From: Limnomonas spitsbergensis
Taxonomy: Eukaryota; Chlorophyta; Chlorophyceae; Chlamydomonadales
Direction: 5' to 3'
NCBI GenBank assembly: GCA_037349105.1
Contig: JAYJMM010000041.1
Span: forward strand, 558,001 to 622,000
Length of the DNA: 64,000 bases
Within the stretch, counting starts at the first letter, position 1. Each line of letters begins with the position of its first letter. The notes beneath the pieces were generated by a model. That model made no database searches, was not told where the DNA came from, and saw only the letters and a program-made list of their open reading frames with translations. Position numbers and translations under genes: made by a program. Shown piece after piece: positions 1 to 10,700 of the stretch.

Positions 1-94
1 TAATGCTGAAATGCATGACCACCTGGGCATCGGGGTTGTGATGAAGGACACCAGCCAACTCTTGACCTTTCAACCTACGTATCTCTGCCATGAG
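1..94 (-). CDS. Possible internal exon of an unidentified minus-strand gene (runs off left edge)
   Basis: A minus-strand reading frame is open from a plausible 3' splice site (pyrimidine-containing tract ending in GTGCAG, exon starting at 94) to the window edge. It would encode about 31 residues with a natural-looking composition, including RLKGQELAGVLHHNPDAQVV. No family is recognised and no upstream exon was found, so this is only a candidate. A chance open stretch of this length is quite possible. Confidence 0.25.
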
Positions 95-2167
95 CTGCAC
101 GAGATGTAGGGGGAGGCACCAATTACTTGCAAGTGATTTTTGTTGCCTCGCCCGGGGACACAAGCAATTTAGGAAATGTAAGGACCAGGTGTTGACTGCT
201 CACAGTTCATGCCGTGGTCGGATATACAAGCAAATAAGCAATCAGAGGTGCTGTAGCCCAGCAATAAAAGGCAGAGCATCACAAACTTCGCCTTCAAGAG
301 AGAATGACTGCAAAACGGACCGGTAGCTTTGCTGCAGTATCTATCAGGCACTCAATCCTGCTAGGAGATCTCAACACAAGGCATACCGTACCAATCTATC
401 TTGCATGACTTCATGCGCTTGTCATGCCTCCAATACCCAACAACGAGAAGGCCGTGTAAGGTCATCAATTCAGTTATGTTGCGCCTTCAGATTAGAGGCT
501 GCAGTCCCTGCCCCTGCTGTAAATCTACAATTACATTTAATTTTGGCTCAGGGGTCAGGTCGGTATCAGGTGGCAAAGTGCTTGTGTGTATTTTGTGGGG
601 GGGGGGGGATGGTGGGGGGTCTCCTCAAAATGACAAATGTAGAGGAAATCACACATGTGTATGTATCTAGATTGAGAAGAGAGCTACCCTGCTGCATTCC
701 CCTGTAAAATGCTGCCCATATTTGACACCATCAAATATGGCATGCACTAAAATCATCCCCCCCTGGCATGCCATAGTTTTGACATGGAGGTGCAGAGGGG
801 GGCAGCTCCACAACCAAAAAATATGATGTAACTCGCTTTATTCAGCCCATTCCTGAACCAAGAAGAACAGTGCATATGAACCCCTGGCCACTTTGCGATG
901 ACACTCCCCGGCAGGTGGAGGATCTTCAGCCGGAGCAGGGGCCATCAGTAGCTAGGGATACGCTGATGGTGCAGGGCTGTGGGAAGCGGGTCGAGCTATC
1001 AGCTAATCGGTTGTACGTTGGAGTGCAGATCTTGCCTGCGGCTTGGAGCCCGGTAGTGCTGGGGCTTGCAAATTGTTTGGCCTTGTGTGTGGAGATAAAG
1101 CATCGGACCAGCAGAAACCTACCCGGATGAGAGGCTCTAGCAACAGCACGTTGGCAGTTAAGTCCCTCTCATGTACTGCAAGATGTCATACGTGGCTGCT
1201 GAGGAAGGTTAAAAATAAAAATCCATGCATCAACACGCCCGTTGCTTGCTCCATCTGCTGGAGCGTTGAGCGTACCAACATACCTTATTGTGAGCGCCCA
1301 CACGGCCAAGCCTTCTTTAGTAGGGCCCATAGGTGTTACGTCATTGACCTTATCATAAGCGACACACAGTCGGCCCACCCTGATCAGCAACCAATGGAGG
1401 CAGATGTGGCGAGCCATGAACGTTAAGCAGTTTGACGGCATGGTGGGCAAGATGTCACAAAGAAGCAGAAGGGGAAGGCGCTTGAGGTGCACCTCAGGTG
1501 ACCTGTCCGACCATCATCCTTTTTTTGCCTCCACCCATGTTTTTATTTTGCAGCATGCGGTAATTTAAACACTTCACTGCGGAACAGGAGCACCGTCTGT
1601 CGTTTTAAGCCCCTGGTTTTATTCGTGCGCCCAGTGTGTGTCAGGCCAGGTGTAGCCTCGCATAGGATATGTTGTTTTTGTTACAAAGCCACTGGATATG
1701 ATGCTAACGTAGTTCAGAGGCTCTGCCAGCACTGTTTCAGCATTTGTCCAGGGAGAATACGGATGCATATTTCGGAGCTTCAGCTGCGCTATGCTGGTCT
1801 GCATCCTGTGCAGGTATCACTAGGGTGATCACCCTGTGCCCCGTTGACTCAGGTCCTAGTGTCACAATTTTGAATCTAGCACAATTTTGAACCTACCGTG
1901 ACGGGCCCCTAGTTCTTCACTTTGTAGCCTGCCAGCTCAGACGGGCCTGCTGCTTATAAATCAAGGACTGCTGTTTATTTACCACTTGAACTTCCGTGTC
2001 AACCGTAATCCCAACCCTTGCTGAGGAGAGGTGTAAGCTTTGCTTTGCACACGACTTCGTGTAGAAAGTTGCCTAACGGTCCCACTCAACGGGGTGATTC
2101 CTCTGTCAAAGCCCCGCGACTTTCGGTTGCCAGGGACCGCGTTGTGGGCGCCGTCACGAGCAAAATG
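95..2167. other. Intergenic / unassigned DNA
   Basis: No coding exon with convincing splice sites or a recognisable domain was found on either strand. The stretch contains a G homopolymer run near 598-609. It also holds one member of a dispersed sequence family at about 1291-1366, described separately. Short open frames here look like chance. Confidence 0.5.
1291..1366 (+). repeat. Dispersed short element, copy 1
   Basis: This segment contains the order GAGCGCCCACACGG, GGGCCCATAGGTGTTACGTCATTG and TAAGCGACA. It resembles 33055-33128 and, in part, the stretches at 32195-32248, 45256-45310 and 51619-51673. The shared core reads roughly GGGCCCAGAGGTGTAACGTCA. Class unknown; possibly a short non-autonomous transposon or tRNA-derived SINE fragment. 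Confidence 0.4.
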
Positions 2168-2275
2168 TGTCCGAAGTGGGATTTGAACCCACGCTCTTTC
2201 GAACTAGTAGGTTCTATCTGACAGATACGTCAGTAGTCCTGAAACTAGCGCCTTGGACCGCTCGGCCATCCGGAC
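2168..2275 (-). tRNA. tRNA-Leu (anticodon CAG) with a 28-nt intron
   Basis: Read on the minus strand, the acceptor stem GTCCGGA pairs with TTCGGAC (one G-U). Discriminator base is A, as expected for Leu. The D-arm carries GCCGAGCGGTCCAAGGC, typical of Leu/Ser tRNAs. The anticodon stem CTAGT/ACTAG encloses TT-CAG-G, and the T arm is GTGGG-TTCAAAT-CCCAC. An 11-nt variable arm (positions 2193-2203) is present, so it is a class II tRNA. About 28 nt (2210-2237) must be removed after position 37 to close the anticodon loop, which is the canonical nuclear intron site. Anticodon CAG is at 2239-2241. A and B boxes are intact. The 3' CCA is not encoded. Confidence 0.95.
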
Positions 2276-3220
2276 TCCTTGATGTACTCATACATTGATC
2301 ATGATCTTAATACTACGATAAAGGCGGCGGCTCGTGGGAAACAGACAACATCAAAAACTTCACAAAAGGGCAACCCTAGAGAAAGGAAGCTGAGCCGGGC
2401 AAAAGAGTAGAGGGGGGCGTAGGCTCACAAAGGCAAGAAGTCAGAGCCAGAAGATAACAATTTCAGGACCCTGCTGGACGCCAGGTTCCAGGTCAAAATG
2501 GTAGCGGGGACTAAAAGTGTTGAGACCTATCCCATTCCAGCGCTGCAGGGCGAGCTGCACTCTCCAACCAGCTAGTTGGTGCAGCAGCGGCCTCCCAGCC
2601 CACAATACCAGCACCAGACATCTTTGGAAAAGAAATGAAAACACTAGAGGTTCCTCTCAATTCACTGCACAATTCTCTCAACGAAATAGTTCAGTCAGCA
2701 CAAGCCTCGAGGCTATGAAGCCCTTGGCTATGATGCCCTGAGCACTGGAGGCTATGATGCTCTGAGCACTCGAGGCTATGATGCCCTGAGCACTCGAGGC
2801 TATGATGCTCTGAGCACTCGAGGCTATGATGCCCTTGGCTATGATGCCCCAGGCACTCGAGACCATGATGCCCATGGCTATGATGCCCCGGGCACTCGAG
2901 ACCATGATGCCCTTGGCTATGATGCCCCGGGCACTCGAGGCTTTGATGCCCAAGAGTTGTGAAGACGTGGCAGATCATACGCCCAAACTCACAAAGCAAG
3001 CAAGCCACCATCAGCCCAATCCGGTTCGCCTGAGTTGAAGATTGTTCAAAGTGCGGTGCCCATGCTGCCCCACCCCATCAATAAAACCAAGGCTGTCGGC
3101 CAGACGTGCCAAGTCCTCGACATGCCACTTCATGTCTGCTGGAAGCATGCTGCTCACACACCAGGTTCATACCCCGCCTGCTGCGCCTGCTTTAAGGTCA
3201 CCACATGTGGCTTGCCTTCA
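2276..3220. other. Intergenic region downstream of HCCS
   Basis: This interval lies between the tRNA 5' end and the HCCS stop codon. It should hold the HCCS 3' UTR near its right end. It contains a small minisatellite (2703-2952) but no recognised exon. Reading frames over the minisatellite are repeat artefacts. Confidence 0.6.
2703..2952. repeat. Minisatellite, 24-bp and related 36-bp units
   Basis: Tandem copies of GAGGCTATGATGCCCTGAGC-type units. The left part repeats every 24 bp. The right part has a longer 36-bp form in which a GACCATGATGCC segment is inserted. About 8 units in total. It lies downstream of HCCS, outside any coding exon. Confidence 0.85.
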
Positions 3221-6200
3221 TTACTGTTGGCTGGGAGCAGCAGCCACGGTTCCAGGGTGTCCGGTAATTGGACAAGGCAGGCCCCAGTCCGCAAACTTGA
3301 GGTAAATGTTCATCTTAGCCCGGTCCAGAGCAGAGTCCATTGAGTCAAGCGCAGGTCGCGCAACAATCTCGAACGCCTGCGCACGGGATGTTACTGAAAC
3401 GTTGAAAAGGCCGTCCACCCGTCTGGGCAAAAACGCCAGCAGTCGCACGCTCAGGCACGGGCTTAGCTGGGACAGTGCAGCAGGCTCAGGGAAGAGGGCA
3501 GCAGATATGCCAGGGAGGCAGGAAACACCTGTTTCCAGAGACACGGTCCATTAGGTGCCATGAAGAGGTAGGGGAGAGCTGCACTGGTAAAGAAAAGTGA
3601 ATGCCAGTACCGGCAAGGTCGTTTAGCTGCACAAGCAGGAGTGAGGCTGAGAATATTTCTCATGCCACCTTATCCTCTGTACCATGCACCCTCCTCCGAC
3701 AGTCGGTAATGCTCCCCTTTTTTTGCCACTGGCATACTTCATAAACATTATGGAGTGCAGGTGTGAGGGAGGGTGTGGGTGTGGGACAGGGTACAGGTGC
3801 GAGGATGGCTTTATGCGTGGGTTATGAGGGTGTGGGTGAAAATGCAGGTGCCGGTATGGGTACAGGTGTGGATGTTGGAGGGTGCAGGTGTGGGAATGCG
3901 CACATCCTCAGTACCGCGTACCTCAGGCGTGCCCGCTTTCTCATCGTAAAAGTAGAAGTCAATCACATAGCGCACCTCCCGCCCACAGCGGTCCACCACC
4001 CAGTCGTGGCGGTCAAAGGGGGCAGCACCGCCCAGGGTTTGCCGGATCCACGCCAGCGGGCTGAATAGACAGGGGGGCGGGGGGGCAAAACTCTCAGGCA
4101 AGGCTCCCTTGTTGCCAGGAAGGTTAGAGGCAGAGTGAGGGAAGAGAGCATCTCCTGGGAAAACGCTCAAGGAAGCATAAGGGGTACATGCTGCCCTTCA
4201 CCTGCGGCCCATAAGCCATGCCTCGGCCAAATTCAAAGGCTCCTCATCCTCCACACCCTAGCCTCTTCATCCAGTCCCTAGGGCGCACACGACGCTCCCA
4301 CGTGTCTTCAATTCATTTAACACTGCAGGGGGCTGCGCTGGGCCTGGGCTGACCAGGGCAGTGACTGAGCCTCTGAGGCCAATTCAGCTGCCCTGGTCAC
4401 AGCCATACATCAAGATAGGACCCTAGGGAACGCACAAGTGCAATGCTCCTGTCCAGTAGTCTTGGCCTCGACCACCCTTCAGCCCTCATGCGGGACATCC
4501 TCAATGTGTCCAGATAAACGCAGACATGTGACACTGGTGGGCCCACTAGTAAAAGCTGGCTCCCAGACCTCTCATGAAAGGGTCAAGGCTAGCAGGACTA
4601 CATCCAAAGCTCAAACACACACAAGCCCACCCTCTACCTTTAACCTTAATTCATGTGGGCGGCCTGGGCGGCCTTAAAATTGTCAAATGAGTACAAATAC
4701 AAGACCCCCCTCCCCCTGCCCCCCTCCCCCTGCCCCCTGTCCCCCTCCCCCCTGCCCCCCCTCCCCCCTGCCCCCCTCCCCCTGTCCCCCTCCCCCCTGC
4801 CCCCCTCCCCCTGTCCCCCTCCCCCCTGCTCCCCTCCCCCTGCCCCCCCCTCCCCCCTGCCCCTGCCCCCCGTCCCCCTGCCCCCCCGTCCCCCCCGTCC
4901 CCCTGCCCCCCGTCCCCCCTGCCCCCCCGTCCCCCCTGCCCCATGCCCCCCCACCTGAGGTCGTGAGGTCTGCCTTCAAACTTGAGCAGCGTTGGAGCTC
5001 CACACTCCGTACCATGCAGCCGCTCCCACATCATCACATGTCTCCAGGTGGACTCATTCATGGCTGTGGCGGCCAAGCAGAGAGGGAGGGAGGCGGGATG
5101 AGGGGAGGGCACTGCTCAGTTGATCTCCCTGATCCAGCAATGGAACACTCTGTCCAGATCAGTATTTCTTGTTTCTTGACTCGGCTATATGTCAGCTACA
5201 CTCCGGCCTCCAGCCCGAGACCCCATTTGTGGCCAGCCCTGATGCTTTGGCCGCCAGCCGTAGGCCAGGTTTGGTTTGGTCCCAATCGGACCTTTGGCGT
5301 CTGCGGGGCTGCCTGCCTAAGGTAAATTTGCAGCCGAAAAAATAATCACTGGTCCAGATTCAGCAATACACCTCCCTGAAACCTGTTCCACAAACAGACA
5401 AACTGTCCACTGCCTCAAACATGCGGCACATTCAGCATTTCCCACCATCCAGGATCCATGCGTTCCACATGAGATCAAAGTATATTACCATGCAGCGGTG
5501 GTGCAGGCTTCCTTCCAAACAAAGCAGGCAGGTCTTCTGCCTGGTGTATTCAACTTTCACTCTCATCCCTGAACAACGAACCAGTGCTGGCAGGAAACCC
5601 ATTATATTCACCAGGTCACAGGCCATGGATGGCACTCATGGCAGCAAACTCACCTTACCAACTTCTCCCCAACCTCTGCATCTCAATGAGCAGGAATTCC
5701 CACATGAACCCACACTCCAGTACAAGCAGTAATCTCCCTCATTTCATGCCCCAAGGACACATCAAGTCTTTCGGCTCTTATCATGACATGTATTCCCTTG
5801 ATCACCATTGTGTGCGCTGACAAACGACTCCATGTCGTCCTCAGTGACATCGCTCCCCTTGCCTTTGCGTCTTAGAGCTGCAGAGGAAAGAAACAATCAC
5901 GATGACGCACAAGTCACAACTGATTCTGGGACCGCTGTACCACCAATGCCAATTTTCAAAACATTGCTCTTTCTCTCCCTCCATGATTGTGCGAGGGCGA
6001 GCGTGAATTCAGGCCAGAGACCTTGGTGGTCATGCTCATGCTCATGCGGAGTACGGGTGGGGTATGGGGGCAGGCTTCCATGACCACAGGCGCTAGCTTT
6101 GCTAGTTTTCAGCCTCCTTGGCACAATGCAGCAGGAGATCAAATGGCAAAGCTAATTACTTAACATTCCTGAGGGTGTATGGAAAAAATAAAAAGCCAAA

Positions 6201-6681
6201 TATTGAAATTCGCCGAAGGCATGCATGGTGGGCATGAGAGCCGCGTCTGTTGAGTCAGGTCCCTCGAGGTCACACAGCTTCCCAGGTGCTGCCCCTTCCC
6301 AGGTGCTGCCCCCTCCTCACCATTGAAGACCATTTGAGGCGAGGGGAATACCCAGGTGTTCGACGTTCCGCCCTTCGGAATGTTGCTAGGCACTCGGTCT
6401 GTGGACACCGGCTTCCTTTGGCCAGGGCATGGCACCTGATTCGGCTCCAACGGCATGTTGTTGCGAGGGTCCAGGATCTGCGTATTCTGCAGAGCCTTAA
6501 CTGTGCAATCCGTCGCTGTGGCTGCAGCAGCGGGGTCGTTGACGCGCTCGCCGTAAACATTGTACACAGCCGAGTTTCGATATTCGGGTCTAACGGGGCA
6601 GCCATCTTGGGAGACAGCTCCGGACTGTGAAGCACTAGCTGCCTGGCCGGTGGACGGCGCAGAGGACGAAGAATTGCCCAT
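3221..6681 (-). CDS. HCCS: Holocytochrome c synthase (cytochrome c haem lyase), 5 exons, 278 aa
   Basis: Exons (minus): 6321-6681, 5806-5877, 4955-5063, 3922-4060, 3221-3376, total 837 nt. All introns are GT-AG and phases agree (1,1,2,0). The enzyme attaches haem covalently to the CXXCH motif of apocytochrome c in the mitochondrial intermembrane space. Diagnostic features are a CPV haem-regulatory-type motif near residues 28-30, an NMPLEPNQ...PGQRKPVS block, and a [19 protein letters not shown] block. The AHNAMNESTW segment has His143 in the position of the essential haem-ligand His of the family. [13 protein letters not shown] and [11 protein letters not shown] follow near the C-terminus. 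Length matches animal and fungal HCCS (about 270 aa). The N-terminus is Ser/Ala rich with no clear presequence, usual for this family. Introns carry a C-rich tract (4687-4950) and a hAT-like MITE (5160-5351). Confidence 0.95.
4687..4950. repeat. C-rich (poly-pyrimidine) simple-sequence tract in HCCS intron 3
   Basis: About 265 bp of CCCCCTGCCC / CCCCCTCCCC / CCCCGTCCC units, almost purely pyrimidine on the plus strand. On the transcribed RNA it is G-rich and begins within a few bases of the exon 3 donor (exon end 4955). It could form G-quadruplexes in the pre-mRNA. Pro-rich and Gly-rich open frames here are artefacts of the composition. Confidence 0.9.
5160..5351 (+). mobile_element. hAT-type MITE, reference copy with perfect 8-bp target-site duplication
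   Basis: The 192-bp element begins CAGTATTTCTTG and ends AAAAAATAATCACTG, so its termini are imperfect inverted repeats starting CAGTG/CAGTA. It is flanked on both sides by GTCCAGAT (5152-5159 and 5352-5359), an exact 8-bp duplication. CAG-type termini and 8-bp duplications are features of the hAT superfamily. It encodes nothing. Relatives sit at 26655-26815, 30532-30691, 34416-34612 and 39806-39993. It lies inside HCCS intron 2. Confidence 0.88.
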
Positions 6682-7790
6682 CTTTATGTTGCACAGCGGT
6701 ACCTCGAATGACGTCGAATAAAGAGGGGGGCATGTGTGGCTCCGCCGAACATTCTGGGCCTGCCTAGTGCCTCACCCCAGCACCCAGGCACTGCCTCACT
6801 GGACAGAGGTAGCTGGTCAGCGGCTGCGGCGCGATGCACAACAACCGAACTGCATGGCCCCGTCTCATCATTTCTAAGCTCTATAATGGTACCATACTTG
6901 ATTACAATCCGCCGCTTTGTGAGCAAACAGAAGCAAGCTTTACTAGAGTACTCCCTCAGGAACAGTTGGGAGCTCCATGTGGGGGCCTGACAAGCTGGCA
7001 AGCAGAGGTCGGTGTCACTGCATTTATGCTTGAGCTATGGATACGATGACTTATTGTCCTACCGGTTCGATCTGCCTGGCCTAAAAAACACTTTTAGGTG
7101 CTTTCTGCATGAACACAAACATCGGCAGCAGGACTGAGTAAACAGCATGGACCATTGATCAGGTCAGCGATTCGGCGTTCACTAATCATCATTCCTCTGC
7201 TGTTCTTGCTGTCTGCCTGGCCCTTTCGAAAAATTCTATCAAATGGATGTGATGACACAAACGCCGATACTTACCCTACTTACTGACGGTGATTCATTAG
7301 CATTACTAAATTCATATACCCCAGCTGGTAAGTTTGGTCCCAGTTCATGGCCTGCCAGCAGTCATATTATTTACAGGTAATTACCGTTGATGAACATGGC
7401 GATGGCCATCCGTACACCTTCAGATACAAATGTCAAAATACAAAGCTCAGGCATTTGGCCTCCACCACAAACAAAGGCCAGGCCAAAGACATCATGCGCC
7501 TCTGTGAATCAGTTCATTCAAATCATGCATGGATTGCACACCAGTATGGTTTGACGTGTGGAGTGCGCACCGCCTCCCACGTCCCAAATTCGGAAAGCTC
7601 ATAAGCACCTTGTCGGCTCCTCGTTTAGAGGGCAAGGGCTGTGCAGGTTGTAATAAACAGTGTTCAAGTGATGAGAGGGGGCGTTCGGGCATGAAAGGCA
7701 TAGAAAGATACCCAGCTGTTGGCCACGCTCCTTCCCCATGTGCACCTGTTCTGAGCAAAGTGTGACCGAGGCCTCTTTCCTGAATCCACA
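6682..7790. other. Intergenic: HCCS upstream region / EPL1 3' region
   Basis: The HCCS promoter must lie in the left part of this 1.1-kb gap, since transcription runs leftward from near 6700. A TGACGTCG (CRE-like) octamer lies at about 6710-6717, close to the start codon; its function is inferred. The EPL1 3' UTR should occupy the right part. No exon is recognised. Confidence 0.5.
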
Positions 7791-10700
7791 CTAATGGTGT
7801 GCCTGAGCCAGCTTCACCTCATGAGACCTCCTAGCGGCACCCTTGAGAAGCTTCCCACTCCGCGGCACCCTCAACAGGGCGGCCTTATCCTTCTCCCTGA
7901 AGGCCCGGGCAAACCTCGCCGACTTCCCTCGGCCCGCACGCTTCAAGGCTGGCGTTGCTGCTGAGCGCCCCATGACCTCCATTCCGCCCTGCCTCTTGGG
8001 GGCAGCCTCCCCATCCTTCCGCACACACCCCTTGCCCTGCGGGGTAGCCTTGGTACCTGGACTTGATATTCCCGATCTCTGGCCACCTGAGGGTAACTGC
8101 CCCGGCCGCTGCTGGACATCCGGCTGCTCCTCCTCTCCCTCGGCCTCAAAGTCGTGTCTCCGCCTCTTCCTGGCTTTCATGCCGGCGCCCGCGTCGGTCT
8201 CTGTCACCTGAAGCCCGTCCTGTTCTGGTGCACTCCCCGAGGCTCGCCACTGCCTGCTGGCAGCAGCAGCGGTGGGGGCTGCCACTCTCCCAGCCGCCCC
8301 CCTGCAGGGCGGCTGGCCAGCCCCGCCTCGCCCCCCCAGCGGCTCCCCCCTCGCCAGAGCCCGCCGCATCAGCTTACCCGCCCATGTAGCTGCAGCGGTC
8401 ATGACGCTACCTACGCTCCCCCTCCCGCTGCGCGCCGGACCCCGACTGCTGCCCCCGCCTCGCACCCCTTGTCCCCGACCCGTCCCCAGCCGCCCTCTCC
8501 CCACATGCACCTCATGCGGCGGCTGACTGGAGGAGGGCAGACAGCTATCTCCTCCTTTCTCCTGCCATGCACCCTCCCAACCGCCAAGTCCACGCCAGTG
8601 ATGCCCCCATGGGGCACCTTCTGGCTGCTCCTGCGCCTGGCCTGTCCCAAAGGACTTGCCGGTCGCTTCGGCGTGCAAACCATTCCTCCGCGCAGTGGCG
8701 CCTGATGCCACCCAGCCGCTACCCGAGGCACAGTGGGCGCCGGGAAGCCTGCCCCGCTCCTCCTCTGCTGCCTCCACTTGCTCTGCCTTTCGCGAAAGGC
8801 CCCAGCCAGCACTGCGCCCGCTCCCAGGAGCAGCAGCAGCAGCAGCCTCCACAGGCCTAGCCCCTGCCTGCCCCTGCCCGCGGCTGCCTTGGCCCCACCT
8901 GCCTCTCCGCACAAAGGCCTGTTGTTCGCCCTTTCCGTCAGCCTCAGCAGCTTCCTCGATCATTGCAGGAGCTGTCCTTCTGCCTTTCCCCCGCTTCGGC
9001 AGCTCCAGGCTGCTCCAAGCAGGCTCATCAGGCCCGCAAGCCTCCCGAGAGCCCCTCCTGCTGCTAGGCCCGGCAGCCCCGGGTCTCAGCCCATTGCACT
9101 CAGCTTGCTCTCCGCGCAGATTGGTATGATTCAGCAGGCCCGCCTTGATCAACTGCTTGGCTGCCTCGCTGTTCCGTTTCTGGTCAGCTGTACCCGCCTG
9201 GACCTTGCTTGAGCTGCTAGGTCGTTGGTGGGCCGGCGGCAAGAGGGCCGGGAGGTCCGACAGGTTGGTGGCCTGCTGGCGGGGAACAGGCGGAAAGAGG
9301 CAGGGGAGAGACATTTAAATCAGACAGGACAAAGCAGGGCATGCTCTCTCAAGCACCAAGGCATTGCTCATGGAAATGCGCATCAAGAGCCTGACCAAAG
9401 GGCCTAGCTAGAGGGGTGAGACCTAGTAGGTCAGGCGCATCACCAGGGGCTGGGAACAGGTCTGCGGGCCCCAGGGGGTCTTTGATGAGGGCTGGGTTTA
9501 GGGTAAAGGGTTTTGGGGTCTGAGGGCTAGGGCCCCTAGTGGGTCTTCGATGAGGGCTGGGTTTAAGGTTAAAGGTTTGGAGGTCTTTGATGAGGACTGG
9601 GCCCCCCCAAATTTCTGAATGAAGGGTTGGCCAGCCAGCTCTGTCGACCACCCACCCCCGCCTTGCATCCTCCCGTACACGGCCCTGGGCTGCAGGAGCG
9701 CCTCGTACCTGATTCAAGACGTCCGCCCGCCAGACCTTCAGCAGGCTCTTCTTGAGGCGCTCCCTCTTGCGGACCTGGTCAGCCATGATGCGCAACAGCT
9801 GCAAGCAAACACAATGTGCAGCAGGCGCATCGTCAGGCGAGATAGTGCTCATGCCCGCATGCGCCCCGTGATGTCACACAATGATGCACCCTGTGTCGTC
9901 ACACAATGCAGGACCCTCAAACAATGATGCGTCCTGTGTCGTCACACAATGCAGGACCCTCAAACAATGATGCGTCCTGTGTCGTCACACAATGCAGGAC
10001 CCTCAAACAATGATGCGTCCTGTGTCGTCATACAATGCAGGACGACCCTCAAACAATGATGCGTCCCGTGTCGTCACACAATGCAGGACCCTCAAACAAT
10101 GATGCGTCCCGTGTCGTCACACAATGCAGGACCCTCAAACAATGATGCGTCCTGCGTCGTCACACAATGCAGGACCCTCAAACAATGATGCGTCCCGTGT
10201 CGTCACACAATGCAGGACCCTCAAACAATGATGCGTCCCGTGATGTCACACAATGCAGGACCCTCAACACCAGCATCAGGGCGCAGCTCCTAGGGTTCAA
10301 GGCCACGAGTCAAGTGCGAGCTACCTCTCCCTTCACCCCACCACCAGCTCACGGGGTTAGTAACAAAGGGTTAAACCTGCTGCTTGTGCAGCTCAACCTG
10401 GTGCTGGTACAGCTCAACCTGCTGCTGGCAAAGCATCTACGCCTGTGCCCAACAGTACTTCATCAAAAGGGCGGGACAGTGTGAACTGGAAGAGCAGAGA
10501 AAGCATCAGCATCTCTGCTGTCCAGGACTCACAGTGTTTATTTTCTCCCTTGACCCACCTCAAGCTCCTCTCTCAGCCCAACCATGACCTTGAGCGCCTC
10601 CCTTGCATTCATGCGCAAGCGGTTGCCCCCGCGGCTGTTGCGGGTCTCTTTCACAACGAAGGGCATGTCCCCAATCTGGCCTGGCACTTCGGTCGATTCA

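Noticed and set aside
1043..1492. Frames of 107-127 codons on both strands
   Set aside because: No domain, splice context or codon-use signal. They overlap a dispersed repeat.
4646..5325. Pro-rich and Gly-rich frames on both strands
   Set aside because: C-rich simple sequence in an HCCS intron, plus the MITE.
8154..9212. Plus-strand frames of 84-183 codons opposite EPL1 exon 8
   Set aside because: Antisense shadows of a GC-rich coding exon on the minus strand.
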